From NCBI GenBank assembly GCA_003211135.1, contig QCTN01000005.1, positions 1-64,000 of the forward strand: DNA of 64,000 bases. The letters are read 5' to 3'. The stretch is from Prochlorococcus sp. AG-673-L20 (GTDB taxonomy: Bacteria; Cyanobacteriota; Cyanobacteriia; PCC-6307; Cyanobiaceae). Under the pieces are notes generated by a model that ran no database searches, was not told the DNA's origin, and was given only the letters and a program-made list of their open reading frames with translations. A program made the translations under genes and the position numbers. Positions 8,964 to 19,979 of the stretch are shown here, one piece after another. The stretch's first letter is position 1. Each line of letters starts with the position of its first letter.

Positions 8964-10226
8964 TTATCTGTCAGCAAGCAATGCCTCAACAAACTCGAAG
9001 CTATTAAAAGGTCTTAAATCTTTAATCCCCTCTCCAGCACCGATAAATCTTATCGGCAAATTGACTTCTGCAGAAACGGCAAGAGAAACTCCGCCTCTTG
9101 AAGAGCCATCTAATTTAGTAATAATTGCACCACTTAAATTTGCAGATTTTGCAAAACTTTTTGCTTGCTTTAATCCATTTTGTCCTTGACTAGCATCTAA
9201 AACTAATAAAGATTCAATGATTGCATCAGGAACTTTTTTATCGATAATTTTCTTTATTTTTGATAATTCATCCATAAGATTATTTTTATTTTGCAGTCTT
9301 CCTGCAGTATCTACAAGTAATAAGTCACTTTTACGTTTAATTGCCGCATTAATAGCATCAAAAACTACTGCTGCTGGATCTGCATTCTTTGATTGATTTG
9401 AAATAACATCAACTTTACTTCTATCACCCCATACCTGTAATTGTTCTACAGCAGCAGCTCTAAAAGTATCCGCTGCAGCTATTAAGGTTTTATAATTACT
9501 TCTGGAAGATAAATAAGCAAGTTTCCCCAAAGTTGTAGTTTTGCCCACTCCATTAACTCCTACGATTAACCAAACATTCAACTTATCTTTTTGTGGTACA
9601 AGAATATTTGTTCCTGAATTTTTTATTGGTTTATCAATGATTTCTCTTAATTCATCTTTTAAAAATTTTATTCCTTCTTCTCCTCCAACAACTTCTTCAT
9701 TTAATTTTTTCCTAAGTAAATTAATTACTTTATCTGTTGAATTAATGCCAACGTCAGCTCTTATTAATAGCGTTTCTAAATCATCTAAAGATTCTGGTGT
9801 AAGTGGATCATCTCCTAATTTATCTAATAATTCTGATACAAAACCTTTTCTTGTTTCTTCTAATCCTCTTCGTAGTTTGCTCAACCAATCTATTTCATCA
9901 ATTGAAATTTCATTTACTTTTTTGCCCTGCGCAGCCAACACCATTGCTGACCAAGTAAAATCATCGTCAAATTCTCCTAATTTAACATCACTATCATCTT
10001 TTAAGTTAGGAAAAGCCTCTTTATTAATTTCTACCTTTAATTGCTTAACTTTTAGTTCTTCTGCTTTTAGTTCTTCTGCTTTTAGTTCTTCTGCTTTTAG
10101 TTCTTCTGCTTTTAATTCCTCTATTTTTACTTGATCTTCTTGTTTTTTTAATTCTTGTTTTTGTTTTAATAAAGCATAGGCTTGCGAAGCCCATTCACGA
10201 GAACTATCAGATTGATTATTAATCAT
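8964..10226 (-). CDS. ftsY: Signal recognition particle receptor FtsY
   Basis: SRP receptor GTPase that docks ribosome-SRP complexes at the membrane. The 420-residue protein has a charged N-terminal region (about 1-110), a helical N domain, and the G domain with P-loop GVNGVGKTTT near 227, DTAGR near 305 and TKLDG near 369. The N-terminal region contains a pentapeptide repeat, LKAEE, encoded by 15-bp direct repeats at 10050-10109. It is followed on the same strand by the phosphatase gene and preceded by nusB. Confidence 0.97.
   Translation of the reverse strand: MINNQSDSSREWASQAYALLKQKQELKKQEDQVKIEELKAEELKAEELKAEELKAEELKVKQLKVEINKEAFPNLKDDSDVKLGEFDDDFTWSAMVLAAQGKKVNEISIDEIDWLSKLRRGLEETRKGFVSELLDKLGDDPLTPESLDDLETLLIRADVGINSTDKVINLLRKKLNEEVVGGEEGIKFLKDELREIIDKPIKNSGTNILVPQKDKLNVWLIVGVNGVGKTTTLGKLAYLSSRSNYKTLIAAADTFRAAAVEQLQVWGDRSKVDVISNQSKNADPAAVVFDAINAAIKRKSDLLLVDTAGRLQNKNNLMDELSKIKKIIDKKVPDAIIESLLVLDASQGQNGLKQAKSFAKSANLSGAIITKLDGSSRGGVSLAVSAEVNLPIRFIGAGEGIKDLRPFNSFEFVEALLADR
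10050..10109. repeat. 15-bp tandem repeat inside ftsY
   Basis: Four perfect head-to-tail copies of TTTTAGTTCTTCTGC on the plus strand, followed by a degenerate fifth (to 10124). On the coding strand each copy encodes the pentapeptide phase KAEEL, so copy number can change without breaking the frame. It lies in the hydrophilic N-terminal region of FtsY and is probably variable between strains. Confidence 0.97.
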
Positions 10227-10284
10227 AAATATTTTAAATCGTATTTAATTAAATTATAAAAAATTATTGATTTATATCAAATAA

Positions 10285-10911
10285 TTACTTCACCTTAACT
10301 CTTTGCAATCTCCTTAAAACCCCGTTGATCATCTTTCTACCTTGTGTATCGCAATATTTATTCGCTAAATTTACAGCCTCATCACATGCAACTGCAACAG
10401 GAGTGTCTAAAAAATGAATATCAACATAAGCTAAGCGTAAAATATCACGATCAATCCTAGGCAACCTTTTTAATCTCCATCCGTCCATTACTTCGTCAAT
10501 GTCAGAATCTATAGACTGTAAATTATTAATTATGCTTAAAATTCTATGATTTACATCTTCTCTCATATCATTTTGATTACTTGAAACGATCAATTTTGGA
10601 AAATCTAAAGTAACTGAAAGTGAGTTCATTACTAATTCGATTTTATAAAAAGCTTTTTTGAGTTCTTCTCGAACATCTGCAAAAGAAGAATTACTGCCTT
10701 CTTTTAATTCACTATCTAAAATATGATGCGATACATTTTCTAAATCTGCTTCGCAATCATCTAACTCATCTCTACAGTGATTTAATAAAGAATCCAAAGC
10801 TGATTCAAAAATTTCATCGATTTGAACTTTATTTAATTCTAAATCTCCGATATCTTTAATAAGACCTAATGAGATTAGAGACAATTCTCGTGATAGCGAT
10901 CTATTATGCAT
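10285..10911 (-). CDS. nusB: Transcription antitermination factor NusB
   Basis: NusB binds boxA RNA with S10 in rRNA antitermination complexes. The protein has 208 residues, clearly longer than the roughly 140 of E. coli; the extra length is an acidic insert at about 40-110, which I believe is common in cyanobacteria. Family hallmarks are the N-terminal SRELSLISLGLI and the C-terminal LPRIDRDILRLAYVDI, VAVACDEAVNLANKY and INGVLRRL. ATG at 10911 follows the DUF502 gene stop by 3 bases, so the two are cotranscribed. Confidence 0.93.
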   Translation of the reverse strand: MHNRSLSRELSLISLGLIKDIGDLELNKVQIDEIFESALDSLLNHCRDELDDCEADLENVSHHILDSELKEGSNSSFADVREELKKAFYKIELVMNSLSVTLDFPKLIVSSNQNDMREDVNHRILSIINNLQSIDSDIDEVMDGWRLKRLPRIDRDILRLAYVDIHFLDTPVAVACDEAVNLANKYCDTQGRKMINGVLRRLQRVKVK

Positions 10912-10914
10912 CGA

Positions 10915-11652
10915 TTAAGTAGAGGGAGTATTTGTAGAGGCTCTTAATTGGGAAAATAATTTCGAGAAAGTTGGATTTGAAGAGTTATCTTTTTCATCAG
11001 GATTAACAATACCAACTGAAATAATTGTTTTAAAAGCATCTTCTACTGAAATAGCAAGATCTTTAACAGACGATTCAGGAACTAATGTATACCAGCCAGT
11101 CGTTGGGTTAGGAGCAGTAGGTATAAAAACACTTAATAATTTCTCATCCAATTCTGATTGAAGTGATGGGCCAACATCCCCAGTTACAAAACCAACACTA
11201 AATAAACCCTCTCGTGGATACTCTACTAAAACAACTCTTCTAAATCTATTAGATTTATTACTTAAAAAAGTTTCAAGTAATTGTTTTAAAGTTTTATAAA
11301 CTGCCCCTGCAACTGGGATCTTTGATAAAGTTCCTTCTCCAAATTCTAACAACCACCTCCCAACAAAATTTCTTGCCATCAGGCCAATAAGCAAAATTGC
11401 CAATAAAGGTACTGTTAAACCTAAGGATAAGTTAATTAAATCTTGTAAAAGGGGGTTTAAGGTGATAAATGGATTTAACTGTTTAGGGACTGAAGTTACT
11501 AATGTAAGAACAAATTTACTAACAATAGAAGAAAGCCAAATAGTGGTTGCCAATGGAATAACAACTAACAAACCTGCTATCAAATCATTTTTTAAATCTT
11601 GTTGGAGCCTAGTTCCTAGGTTCGAATCTTGACTTTGAGTAGATTCAACCAA
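10915..11652 (-). CDS. DUF502 family membrane protein
   Basis: Conserved bacterial inner-membrane protein of unknown function (245 residues). Two hydrophobic segments are visible at about 25-52 (LIAGLLVVIPLATTIWL) and 65-95 (LTVPLLAILLIGLMARNFVG). They are followed by a soluble C-terminal half with family motifs, GAVYKTLKQL, VGFVTGD and PTAPNPTTGWYTLVP. The start is TTG at 11652, since no in-frame ATG lies near. It is divergent from queG across about 150 AT-rich bases and leads into nusB with a 3-base gap. Confidence 0.85.
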   Translation of the reverse strand: MVESTQSQDSNLGTRLQQDLKNDLIAGLLVVIPLATTIWLSSIVSKFVLTLVTSVPKQLNPFITLNPLLQDLINLSLGLTVPLLAILLIGLMARNFVGRWLLEFGEGTLSKIPVAGAVYKTLKQLLETFLSNKSNRFRRVVLVEYPREGLFSVGFVTGDVGPSLQSELDEKLLSVFIPTAPNPTTGWYTLVPESSVKDLAISVEDAFKTIISVGIVNPDEKDNSSNPTFSKLFSQLRASTNTPST

Positions 11653-11799
11653 AATTAAAGTTCCTAATTTTATTCATTTTACTAACAATTTAGCTAGTTT
11701 TCCTTCATAGGGATATATTTATTTTTAATAAATTTAAATTATTTATTAGTTTCTTAGTTTAATAACACCATTTATTGCAATTTGATTCATAATATAGTC

Positions 11800-12744
11800 A
11801 TGAAAAATTTGATTCAAAATAAAGAAGAATTCAGTAATAAGCTTAAAAAAAGAGCAATATTCGAAGGTTTTGCTGTATCTGGAATAGCATCAATACCAGG
11901 AAGTTCACGTTTAAAATTAAGAACTAAATCATTAGAAAGGTGGTTAGCAAATAATTATCATTCTGAAATGAAATGGATGGAAGCCGAAAGAAGAAAAAGT
12001 ATAGAATCTCTCTTAAATGGAGCGAAAAGTGTTTTAACTGTTGGTTTTAATTATCTACATGAAGAACACAAAAAAAGAGCAAAATACAAGATTGGAAAAT
12101 TTGCCCAAGGAGAAGATTATCACAAAATTATCAATAAAAAGTTAAAAAAAATAGGTAAATGGATTAATACTGAAGTTCCAAATTGCAAGTGGAAAATTTG
12201 CGTTGACACATCTCCTCTTCTAGAAAAAGCATGGGCAGAAGAAGCAGGTATTGGTTGGATAGGCAAAAATAGTAATATTATTAATAGAGATTTTGGATCA
12301 TGGCTTACCTTAGGTTTTATGATTCTTTCAGAAGATTTTGCACCTAACAATTCATCCCAATCTTTATGTGGCGCATGTGAAAAATGTATTGAAAAATGCC
12401 CAACAAATGCAATAACAGAACCTTTTGTTATTAATTCTGAACTATGTATTGCTTACCATACTATAGAAAATAGAAATCCAACTTTTCCAGAAAATATAGA
12501 AAAACATTTGAATGGATGGATTGCTGGATGCGATATTTGCCAAGATGTATGTCCTTGGAATAAAAAAGTACCTTTCAATAAGAGTATTGAAGCTTATCCA
12601 AAATCATGGGTAAAAAATCTTAATATTGAATCATTAAGTTGGGATGAAAAAAAATGGAAAGAAAAACTTCAAGGATCCACATTAAAAAGAATAAAACCAT
12701 GGATGTGGAAAAGAAACATACAAGCAATGCTAAAAAATACATAA
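11800..12744 (+). CDS. queG: Epoxyqueuosine reductase QueG
   Basis: Last enzyme of queuosine synthesis; reduces epoxyqueuosine to queuosine in the tRNA wobble position using a cobamide and two [4Fe-4S] clusters. With ATG at 11800 the protein has 314 residues. The putative catalytic aspartate is D136 in VDTSPLLEKAWAE, and cluster cysteines are C190, C193, C196, C200, C244, C247 and C251 plus C216. A TTG six codons upstream is possible but less likely. The TPR gene follows after 4 bases. Upstream steps queC and queE are at 54 kb. Confidence 0.95.
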   Translation: MKNLIQNKEEFSNKLKKRAIFEGFAVSGIASIPGSSRLKLRTKSLERWLANNYHSEMKWMEAERRKSIESLLNGAKSVLTVGFNYLHEEHKKRAKYKIGKFAQGEDYHKIINKKLKKIGKWINTEVPNCKWKICVDTSPLLEKAWAEEAGIGWIGKNSNIINRDFGSWLTLGFMILSEDFAPNNSSQSLCGACEKCIEKCPTNAITEPFVINSELCIAYHTIENRNPTFPENIEKHLNGWIAGCDICQDVCPWNKKVPFNKSIEAYPKSWVKNLNIESLSWDEKKWKEKLQGSTLKRIKPWMWKRNIQAMLKNT

Positions 12745-12748
12745 GAAT

Positions 12749-13603
12749 ATGAAAAAATCATTTTTAAAAATATTATTATTTTCAATAATAAGCAGCAATA
12801 TTTTTATTGCTGAAAGTTTGAAAGCTCTCATTCCATATTATTATTTCCCAGAAGCGAAAAACTTGCAAAAAGAAGGTTTATCACTTGGAAAGCAAGCTTA
12901 TCAACTTCTCTATTTTGGACAAGTCAAAGATAGTCTCCATTTAGCAAAATTAGCTACAGAGATTAATAATACAAATGAAACATTATGGATTATTCTTGCT
13001 GAAACACAAATAGCCAACAAATTATATGATGATGCATTGATTTCGCTAGATAATGCTCAGAAAATAAACCCCAAAAAAGGTGAAGTTTATTTTGCAAAAA
13101 GTACTATATATTTAAAACAATCAAAACTAAATAAAGCAAAAATTACTTTACTATCAGGAATAAAAATCCTACCTGAAAATTTTAAAGCAATTTTTCAATT
13201 AGGAAATATATATTTAATGGAAAAAAATTATGAAAAAGCTATAGAAGAATTTGATAAAGCAATAAAAATTAAAATAGATTTTTGGCAGGCAATTAACAAC
13301 AAAGGGTTAGCGTATTTTGAACAGAATAAAATTGATCTTTCTATTAGCACTTTCAAAAAAGCTATTGATTTAGAGGAAAACGCTGAACCACTATTGGCAC
13401 TTGCTTCATGTTTACAAAATAAGGATATTAATAAAGCAATAGTTTTCGCAAGAAAAGCTTTAAATAAAGATCCAAATTATGTTGATTTTAATTATAGAAA
13501 AGATCAGCTTTGGGGAGAAAAACTACAAATATCTACTGAAAAACTTTTTGAAAATCCTCAACTGAAACAAGAAGTATTATTTGCAAAAACAAAAATTAAA
13601 TAA
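12749..13603 (+). CDS. Secreted or lumenal TPR-repeat protein
   Basis: A 284-residue protein with an N-terminal signal sequence (charged KKSFLK, then a hydrophobic run to about residue 22) and several tetratricopeptide repeats between about 45 and 240. Repeat landmarks include DDALISLDNAQKINP, KAKITLLSGIKILPEN, EKAIEEFDKAIKI and SISTFKKAIDLEE. TPRs bind other proteins; the partner is unknown. It begins 4 bases after queG, so it is cotranscribed, but no functional link to queuosine is known to me. Location in periplasm or lumen is inferred from the signal. Confidence 0.85.
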   Translation: MKKSFLKILLFSIISSNIFIAESLKALIPYYYFPEAKNLQKEGLSLGKQAYQLLYFGQVKDSLHLAKLATEINNTNETLWIILAETQIANKLYDDALISLDNAQKINPKKGEVYFAKSTIYLKQSKLNKAKITLLSGIKILPENFKAIFQLGNIYLMEKNYEKAIEEFDKAIKIKIDFWQAINNKGLAYFEQNKIDLSISTFKKAIDLEENAEPLLALASCLQNKDINKAIVFARKALNKDPNYVDFNYRKDQLWGEKLQISTEKLFENPQLKQEVLFAKTKIK

Positions 13604-13689
13604 ATTTCTCAATTATTAATGGTGGTAAAAATTTATTTACCTATTAATCTTAATTTAGTTTATGAAAGCTTACTATAAATTTCTTTTAA

Positions 13690-16131
13690 ATGACTAAGGA
13701 AAAATTCACTTCTATATCGTTGCAAGAAGAAATGCAACGTTCCTATTTGGAATACGCAATGAGCGTGATAGTAGGACGTGCTTTACCTGATGCTAGAGAT
13801 GGCCTTAAACCAGTCCAAAGAAGGATACTTTTCGCAATGCATGAATTAGGACTTACTCCAGATAGGCCATTCAGAAAATGTGCCAGAGTGGTTGGCGATG
13901 TACTAGGAAAATACCATCCTCATGGAGATCAAGCAGTCTACGAAGCACTGGTAAGATTAGTTCAAGATTTTTCTACAAAATATCCAACTCTTGATGGTCA
14001 TGGGAATTTTGGATCGGTTGATAATGATCCGCCAGCTGCAATGAGATATACAGAGACACGTCTAGCGCCTATAGCTAATGAATGTTTTCTTCAAGAAATA
14101 GGATCTGAAACGGTAAGTTACTCAGATAATTTTGACGCTTCACAACAAGAACCAGATATATTGCCAGCACAGTTACCCTTTTTATTATTAAATGGTTCCT
14201 CAGGAATTGCTGTTGGTATGGCAACAAATATTCCTCCACACAATTTAGGTGAAATAGTTGATGGTTTAATTGCTCTAATAAACGATAAAGAAATAAGCGA
14301 CTTAAGATTATCAAAAATAATATTAGGACCTGATTTTCCAACTGGAGGAGAATTAATTAGCAATGATGCAATGAAAGAAGTGTACCAACGCGGAAAAGGA
14401 TCTGTAACGATAAGGGGTGTAATTAAAAATGAAGAGATTAATTTGGGAAAAGGGAAGCACAAAAGAAATGCGCTTATAATTTCGGAACTTCCTTATCAAA
14501 TAAGTAAAGCTGGATGGATAGAGAAGCTTGCAGAATTAGTAAATCTAGGAAAAATTGAAGGTATATCTGATATTAGAGATGAAAGTGATAGAGAAGGTAT
14601 GAGGATAGTAATTGAATTAAAAAAAGATTCAAATCCTGAAATTATAATATCAAATTTGTTCAAAAAAACGGCATTACAATCGAATTTTGGTGCAATATTT
14701 TTAGCTTTAGTTAATGGTAAACCTGTTCAACTTACTTTACGAAATTATTTAAATTATTTTCTAGAATTTAGAGAAGAAACTATTCGAAGAAGAACAAATT
14801 ATTTTTTAAAAATTGCATCAGAAAAACTTACAATTTTAGAAGGTTTTTCAATAGCAACTAAAAATATAAAATATATTATTGAGATTATTCAAAAATCAGA
14901 AAATGTAACTGAAGCCAAATCAATATTAATGCCCAAACTAAACCTGAGTAATAAACAAGCAGATGCAGTTTTAAGTATGCCTCTAAAAAAATTAACAAAT
15001 TTAGAAAGGAAGCAAATAGAAATTGACATGAAAGAATTACTCGAGAAGAAGAAATATTTTAATAATCTACTAAATAACAGGAGATTATTGCTTGAAACTT
15101 TAATTGAAGAATTGAAGCATTTAAAGAAAAAGTTTCATGTAAAAAGAAAAACAAAAATCTTGAAAGATATCAATCAAGCAAAAGAGTTAGATACTATAAA
15201 TAATCAAATTTTGGAAGATCTTATAAATAAAGAAACAAAAATATCAATAGATAATAGGTTTTATTTGAAAAAAATAATTATAAATAATTATAAAAAATTA
15301 TTAGATCATGAAAATAAATTTATAGATAATAAAAATGTTCAAAAGTTTGTATGTAAAATCTATAAAAGTTTAAAAATTATTGGAATTACGTCTTCCGGAA
15401 AAATTCTACAGATTAATTGGAAATTAAATATAAATACTGACTATAAACTGGATAAAAAAGTTTTAGGAAATATAGATCCACTAGAAATAATAAATTTTCA
15501 TGATCTAGATAGTAATCTAAGAAATTATTTATGCATTTTGAGTTCAGATGGAAGATTTAAAAAAGTATTATTTGATGAAGATATGATAAAGAGTACTAGG
15601 ATATTTTCAATTGCAAAATTAAAAAATTCTACAAATATTATTGATTCATTTATTTACAGCGAAGGGCAACAATTAATTGTATTAACTTCTATTGGTAGGC
15701 TCTTTAAATTTGATTTATCTAATAAATACTTAAACCCAAGTACAAAACAATCATTAGGACTATTATTGGTTAATCTTTTACCTACAGAAAAAATAGTTTC
15801 TTGTTGTAAAAGCAAAGGTAAAGATATCCTTTATTTAGTTTCTAAAAAAGGGAGGTTTTTTAAATTGAAAGTTGATGAAATTTATGATTCTTATAATTCT
15901 AAATTAGGTTATGTAAATGAGCGAATTCAGCTTAAAAATGACTATTTTATGAAAGTTTTTTCTAATAATCAATATATTGATATTGAGACAAATAAAAATA
16001 AATCTGCAAGATTAAACTTAAACAAATTAACAACTAATTCTGGCAAAAATATTCTTAAAGTAGATTTTTTGAATCTAGAAAAAGATGAATATCTTGAAAA
16101 TTGTTCACGACTAGAAAATTATATAAATTAA
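13690..16131 (+). CDS. gyrA: Type II DNA topoisomerase subunit A (gyrase or topoisomerase IV)
   Basis: Breakage-reunion subunit of an ATP-dependent type II topoisomerase (813 residues). The N-terminal half is typical: [36 protein letters not shown] (residues equivalent to E. coli S83 and D87 are Q81 and E85) and active-site tyrosine Y120 in AAMRYTE. The C-terminal half is Lys/Asn-rich and divergent. It has beta-pinwheel-like repeats such as [11 protein letters not shown] and [10 protein letters not shown], but I see no GyrA box (QRRGGKG-like), so wrapping gyrase activity is uncertain and it could be ParC-like. It ends tail to tail with purF, sharing TTAA. Confidence 0.85.
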   Translation: MTKEKFTSISLQEEMQRSYLEYAMSVIVGRALPDARDGLKPVQRRILFAMHELGLTPDRPFRKCARVVGDVLGKYHPHGDQAVYEALVRLVQDFSTKYPTLDGHGNFGSVDNDPPAAMRYTETRLAPIANECFLQEIGSETVSYSDNFDASQQEPDILPAQLPFLLLNGSSGIAVGMATNIPPHNLGEIVDGLIALINDKEISDLRLSKIILGPDFPTGGELISNDAMKEVYQRGKGSVTIRGVIKNEEINLGKGKHKRNALIISELPYQISKAGWIEKLAELVNLGKIEGISDIRDESDREGMRIVIELKKDSNPEIIISNLFKKTALQSNFGAIFLALVNGKPVQLTLRNYLNYFLEFREETIRRRTNYFLKIASEKLTILEGFSIATKNIKYIIEIIQKSENVTEAKSILMPKLNLSNKQADAVLSMPLKKLTNLERKQIEIDMKELLEKKKYFNNLLNNRRLLLETLIEELKHLKKKFHVKRKTKILKDINQAKELDTINNQILEDLINKETKISIDNRFYLKKIIINNYKKLLDHENKFIDNKNVQKFVCKIYKSLKIIGITSSGKILQINWKLNINTDYKLDKKVLGNIDPLEIINFHDLDSNLRNYLCILSSDGRFKKVLFDEDMIKSTRIFSIAKLKNSTNIIDSFIYSEGQQLIVLTSIGRLFKFDLSNKYLNPSTKQSLGLLLVNLLPTEKIVSCCKSKGKDILYLVSKKGRFFKLKVDEIYDSYNSKLGYVNERIQLKNDYFMKVFSNNQYIDIETNKNKSARLNLNKLTTNSGKNILKVDFLNLEKDEYLENCSRLENYIN

Positions 16132-17588
16132 GAGTTATATTCACTTTCTACCCATTGTAAATACTCTTGACTTACCGTTCCAGTTACATAAGAACCAGTA
16201 AAACAACTCATTTCTAATTCTTGAATGGGAGAATCATGTATTATAGATTTTCTTAAGTTATCAACACTTTGATAAACGAGGTTATCTATTTCAAGCTTTT
16301 CTGCTATTTCAATTATTGTTCTGTCATGAGCTATTAATTCGTCCCTGTTAGGCATATTAATTCCATAAACATGAGGATATCTAACTGGGGGTGCTGCTGA
16401 TGTAAAAAAAACTTTATTTGCACCAGCATCTTTTGCCATTTGCACTATTTGTTTTGATGTCGTACCTCTAACTATAGAATCATCAACTATTAATACATTT
16501 TTATTTTTAAACTCTGTACTCATCGCATTCAACTTCTGCCTTACAGATTGTTTCCGTTTTTGATGACCGGGCATTATAAAAGTTCTACCAACATATCTAT
16601 TCTTAAAAAATCCTTCTCTATACTCTATACCCAACTGCCTAGCAACTTGCATTGCCGCAGGACGTGAAGAATCAGGAATAGGCATGACAACATCTACCTC
16701 CCCAGACTTGATTGTTTGTTTAATTGTTTCAGCTAAATAATCTCCCATTTTCAAACGTGCCTGATAAACGGAGATTCCATTCATCACTGAATCGGGTCTA
16801 GCTAAATAGACATATTCAAATGCACAAGGAAATAACCTTGGGTTTTCTGAGCATTGCCTTGAAAAGAACTCACCATTATGGGTTATAAAAATTGCCTCAC
16901 CAGGATCAACATCTCTGACAACTTGATAATCATTATTTTCTAATACTAAAGACTCGCTTGCTACCATCCACTCTTCTTTTTGAGTAGTAACTGAAATTCT
17001 TTTTCCAATTACTAAAGGTCTTATACCAAAAGGATCTCTAAAAGCTAATAAGCCATGCCCCGAAATTAATGCAATTGATGCATATGAACCTTGAATTCTT
17101 TTGTGAAGAGTTTTAACTGCATTAAAAATTATTTCTGGCTGTAAGTCTTGACTATGAATCTGTTCTTGTAATTCAGTTGCAAATATATTTAACAACATTT
17201 CGGTATCACTTGATGAGTTTGTATGACGTTTATCTACATTAAATAATTGTTTCTCTAGATCTCTTGTATTAGTAAGATTTCCATTATGAATTAAAACTAT
17301 TCCATAAGGAGCATTAACATAAAAGGGTTGTGCTTCTTCAACACTTTCTGCTGAGCCTTTAGTTGCATACCTAACATGTCCTAAACCAATTTTCCCTATT
17401 AAATTCCTCATATCTCTTGTTCTGTAAGCAGTATTTACTTGTCCTTTAGCCTTATGTATATGAAAAACAGTATTTTCCATTGTAGCTATTCCGGTAGAAT
17501 CTTGACCTCTATGCTGAAGTAGCAAAAGACTGTCATAAATTTGTTGATTTACATCATCAGAAGAAACAATTCCAACAATTCCACACAT
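16128..17588 (-). CDS. purF: Amidophosphoribosyltransferase
   Basis: First committed step of purine synthesis: PRPP plus glutamine to phosphoribosylamine. The 486-residue protein starts MCGIVGI, so Cys2 becomes the N-terminal glutaminase nucleophile after removal of Met or a short propeptide. The PRPP-binding motif [13 protein letters not shown] lies at about 365-377. It is 48 bases downstream of purL on the same strand, a purine pair typical of this origin-proximal block. The stop overlaps that of the topoisomerase gene by 4 bases. Confidence 0.97.
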   Translation of the reverse strand: MCGIVGIVSSDDVNQQIYDSLLLLQHRGQDSTGIATMENTVFHIHKAKGQVNTAYRTRDMRNLIGKIGLGHVRYATKGSAESVEEAQPFYVNAPYGIVLIHNGNLTNTRDLEKQLFNVDKRHTNSSSDTEMLLNIFATELQEQIHSQDLQPEIIFNAVKTLHKRIQGSYASIALISGHGLLAFRDPFGIRPLVIGKRISVTTQKEEWMVASESLVLENNDYQVVRDVDPGEAIFITHNGEFFSRQCSENPRLFPCAFEYVYLARPDSVMNGISVYQARLKMGDYLAETIKQTIKSGEVDVVMPIPDSSRPAAMQVARQLGIEYREGFFKNRYVGRTFIMPGHQKRKQSVRQKLNAMSTEFKNKNVLIVDDSIVRGTTSKQIVQMAKDAGANKVFFTSAAPPVRYPHVYGINMPNRDELIAHDRTIIEIAEKLEIDNLVYQSVDNLRKSIIHDSPIQELEMSCFTGSYVTGTVSQEYLQWVESEYNS

Positions 17589-17636
17589 AGTTTAATTACC
17601 TAATTTAATGAAGAATTGCATAGTTATATTCATTAC

Positions 17637-19976
17637 TTAAAAACAACTAGAAATACTATTATTAAATTTTTCGGTTAATTCATCAACCCTTAGATTGCAA
17701 ATTTTTTTCCCTTGGACGGTTATATCAAGATTTTCTTCAGAAACAAATCCAATTTTTTTTACGTATACGTTTTGTCCAAAATCTTTCCTATTAACTTTAA
17801 GAAAATTCAAAAAGTTTGATTCTTCATTTTTGTTGATTGAAAATATTATTCTTGACCCTCCCTCGCTAAAAAATATATTATCAATACGAAAATTTTTTTC
17901 TTTTATTTGAATATTTGCTCCCTTAAAAGACAAAATACAACATTCTGATAAAGCGACAGCTAAACCCCCGTCACTTACATCATGAGAAGAAGCAATATAA
18001 TTTTTAGAAATTGCTTCTCTTAAAAAACTTTGACAATATTTTTCATCTTGTAGATTAATTTTAGGAGGTCTTCCCGTCACTAAACCATGAAAATACTCTA
18101 AATAAGAACTTGCTCCAATTAAAGATTCAGAAGCGTTTGAGCCAATTATCCAAATTTGATCATTTATATTCTTCCATCCTGAACTTATAGCTTTATCTAC
18201 ATTTTTTATTACTCCTACCATTCCAATAACAGGAGTAGGATTAATAGGAGTTATCTGATTATTTTGATTTTTTGATTCGTTATATAAAGAGACATTTCCT
18301 CCTGTTACAGGAGTTTCTAAAGCAATACAAGCCTTAGAGATCCCATCACATGCTGATGATAGTTGCCAATATCCTATTTCAGTATCAGGCGATGAAAAAT
18401 TTAAGTTATTTGTTATAGCTATTGGCTCAGCACCAACACAACTTACATTTCTTGCAGATTCTGCAACTGCTGCAATACTTCCTCTATATGGATCTAATAA
18501 AACCCATCTACTATTGCAATCTACAGAAGCTGCAACACCAGAAAATTTATTATTTTTGTTTTTCTCGTCTTGAGGTCTAAGTCTTATTAAAGCTGCATCT
18601 GCCTCTCCTGGCTTAAATACAGTGTTTGACTGTACTTGAGAATCATATTGTCGATACACCCAACTTTTAGAAGCAATTGAAGGATTAGATAAAAGTTTTA
18701 AAATAATTTCAGGAAAAGAATATTTTTTTTTGTCTTTTAAAGAAAGAATTGTATTTTCACTGATAACTGGCAATTTATCTTCTGTCCATTCCCATTTCTT
18801 TAATAAATAATTAGGAGGCTCTTTAATAATATTATGTTTATTAATTGGAGTTTCGTCAGACAAAGCAGAAGTAGGAATTTGAGCAACTATTTGATTATTT
18901 TGAGAGATAATAACCTCTTTTGTTGATATTACTTCACCTATAACATTTGCAAAAAGTCCCCATTTTTTAAATTGATTAATGAGATTATTTAACTTTTCTT
19001 CTTTAACAACCATCAACATTCTCTCTTGGGATTCAGATAACAAATATTGGTAAGCAGACATATCATTCTCTCTTGCAGGCACTAAATCTAAGTTAATCGA
19101 AATACCTAAACCTCCATTTGCAGCCATTTCAGCACTACTACATGTTAATCCCGCAGCTCCCATATCTTGAGCAGCAAGTACATCACCTGTTTTGAAAGCA
19201 TCTAGACAAGCCTCAATAAGACTTTTTTCAATAAATGGATCACCAACTTGTACTGCAGGTCTATTGTCTAAAGAGTTAGAAGTTAGTTCCGAACTAGCAA
19301 AACTGGCACCTCCTACTCCATCCTTTCCTGTAGTATTTCCTACATATAAAACAGGAGAACCTATTTCTTTTGCTCCTGAACAAACAATTTGATCAGTTTC
19401 TAATAAACCTAAAGCCATAACATTAACTAAAGGGTTTCCAGAATAACTATCATCAAAATCTATTTCACCTCCAACAGTAGGTACGCCAACACAATTACCA
19501 TAATGAGATATCCCCGCAACTACACCTCTAAGTAGAGAAATATTAGATGGTTTATCAAGATTACCAAATCTTAAAGAGTTTAAAACTGCTATAGGTCTGG
19601 CACCCATAGTAAAAATATCTCTTAAAATACCCCCTACTCCTGTTGCAGCTCCTTGAAAAGGTTCAATAGCAGAAGGATGATTGTGACTTTCAATTTTAAA
19701 AACAAGTTTCTGATCGTTTCCTACGTCAATAACGCCTGCATTCTCTCCTGGACCAACTAATACGTTTTTTCCAGTAATAGGAAAATTAGCTAATAATGGT
19801 TTTGAGTTTCTATAACAACAATGCTCAGACCACATTACTCCAAACATTCCCAATTCTGTTCTGTTAGGTTTTCTTCCTAATCTTTTACATATCTCTTCAT
19901 AATCATCACAGGTTAAGTTTTCAACTTTAAGTGATTTATTAACATCATAAGTATTGTTATTTAAAGAATTTATCAT
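17637..19976 (-). CDS. purL: Phosphoribosylformylglycinamidine synthase, PurL subunit
   Basis: ATP-dependent amidation of FGAR to FGAM in purine synthesis. The 779 residues match the small PurL type, which works with separate PurQ and PurS, not seen in this window. Landmarks are [18 protein letters not shown] near the start, the [15 protein letters not shown] block with [35 protein letters not shown], and the second half with [11 protein letters not shown] and [16 protein letters not shown]. It starts 3 bases after the PRC-barrel gene and leads into purF. Confidence 0.97.
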   Translation of the reverse strand: MINSLNNNTYDVNKSLKVENLTCDDYEEICKRLGRKPNRTELGMFGVMWSEHCCYRNSKPLLANFPITGKNVLVGPGENAGVIDVGNDQKLVFKIESHNHPSAIEPFQGAATGVGGILRDIFTMGARPIAVLNSLRFGNLDKPSNISLLRGVVAGISHYGNCVGVPTVGGEIDFDDSYSGNPLVNVMALGLLETDQIVCSGAKEIGSPVLYVGNTTGKDGVGGASFASSELTSNSLDNRPAVQVGDPFIEKSLIEACLDAFKTGDVLAAQDMGAAGLTCSSAEMAANGGLGISINLDLVPARENDMSAYQYLLSESQERMLMVVKEEKLNNLINQFKKWGLFANVIGEVISTKEVIISQNNQIVAQIPTSALSDETPINKHNIIKEPPNYLLKKWEWTEDKLPVISENTILSLKDKKKYSFPEIILKLLSNPSIASKSWVYRQYDSQVQSNTVFKPGEADAALIRLRPQDEKNKNNKFSGVAASVDCNSRWVLLDPYRGSIAAVAESARNVSCVGAEPIAITNNLNFSSPDTEIGYWQLSSACDGISKACIALETPVTGGNVSLYNESKNQNNQITPINPTPVIGMVGVIKNVDKAISSGWKNINDQIWIIGSNASESLIGASSYLEYFHGLVTGRPPKINLQDEKYCQSFLREAISKNYIASSHDVSDGGLAVALSECCILSFKGANIQIKEKNFRIDNIFFSEGGSRIIFSINKNEESNFLNFLKVNRKDFGQNVYVKKIGFVSEENLDITVQGKKICNLRVDELTEKFNNSISSCF

Positions 19977-19979
19977 TAG

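Noticed and set aside
10050-10124. Tandem repeat considered as CRISPR or regulatory repeat
   Set aside because: Unit is 15 bp without spacers and stays in frame within ftsY.
9541-10134. 197-codon plus-strand frame opposite ftsY, rich in Ser
   Set aside because: It is antisense to the G domain and the repeat; its Ser runs are the complement of the Glu/Lys repeats. ftsY is certain.
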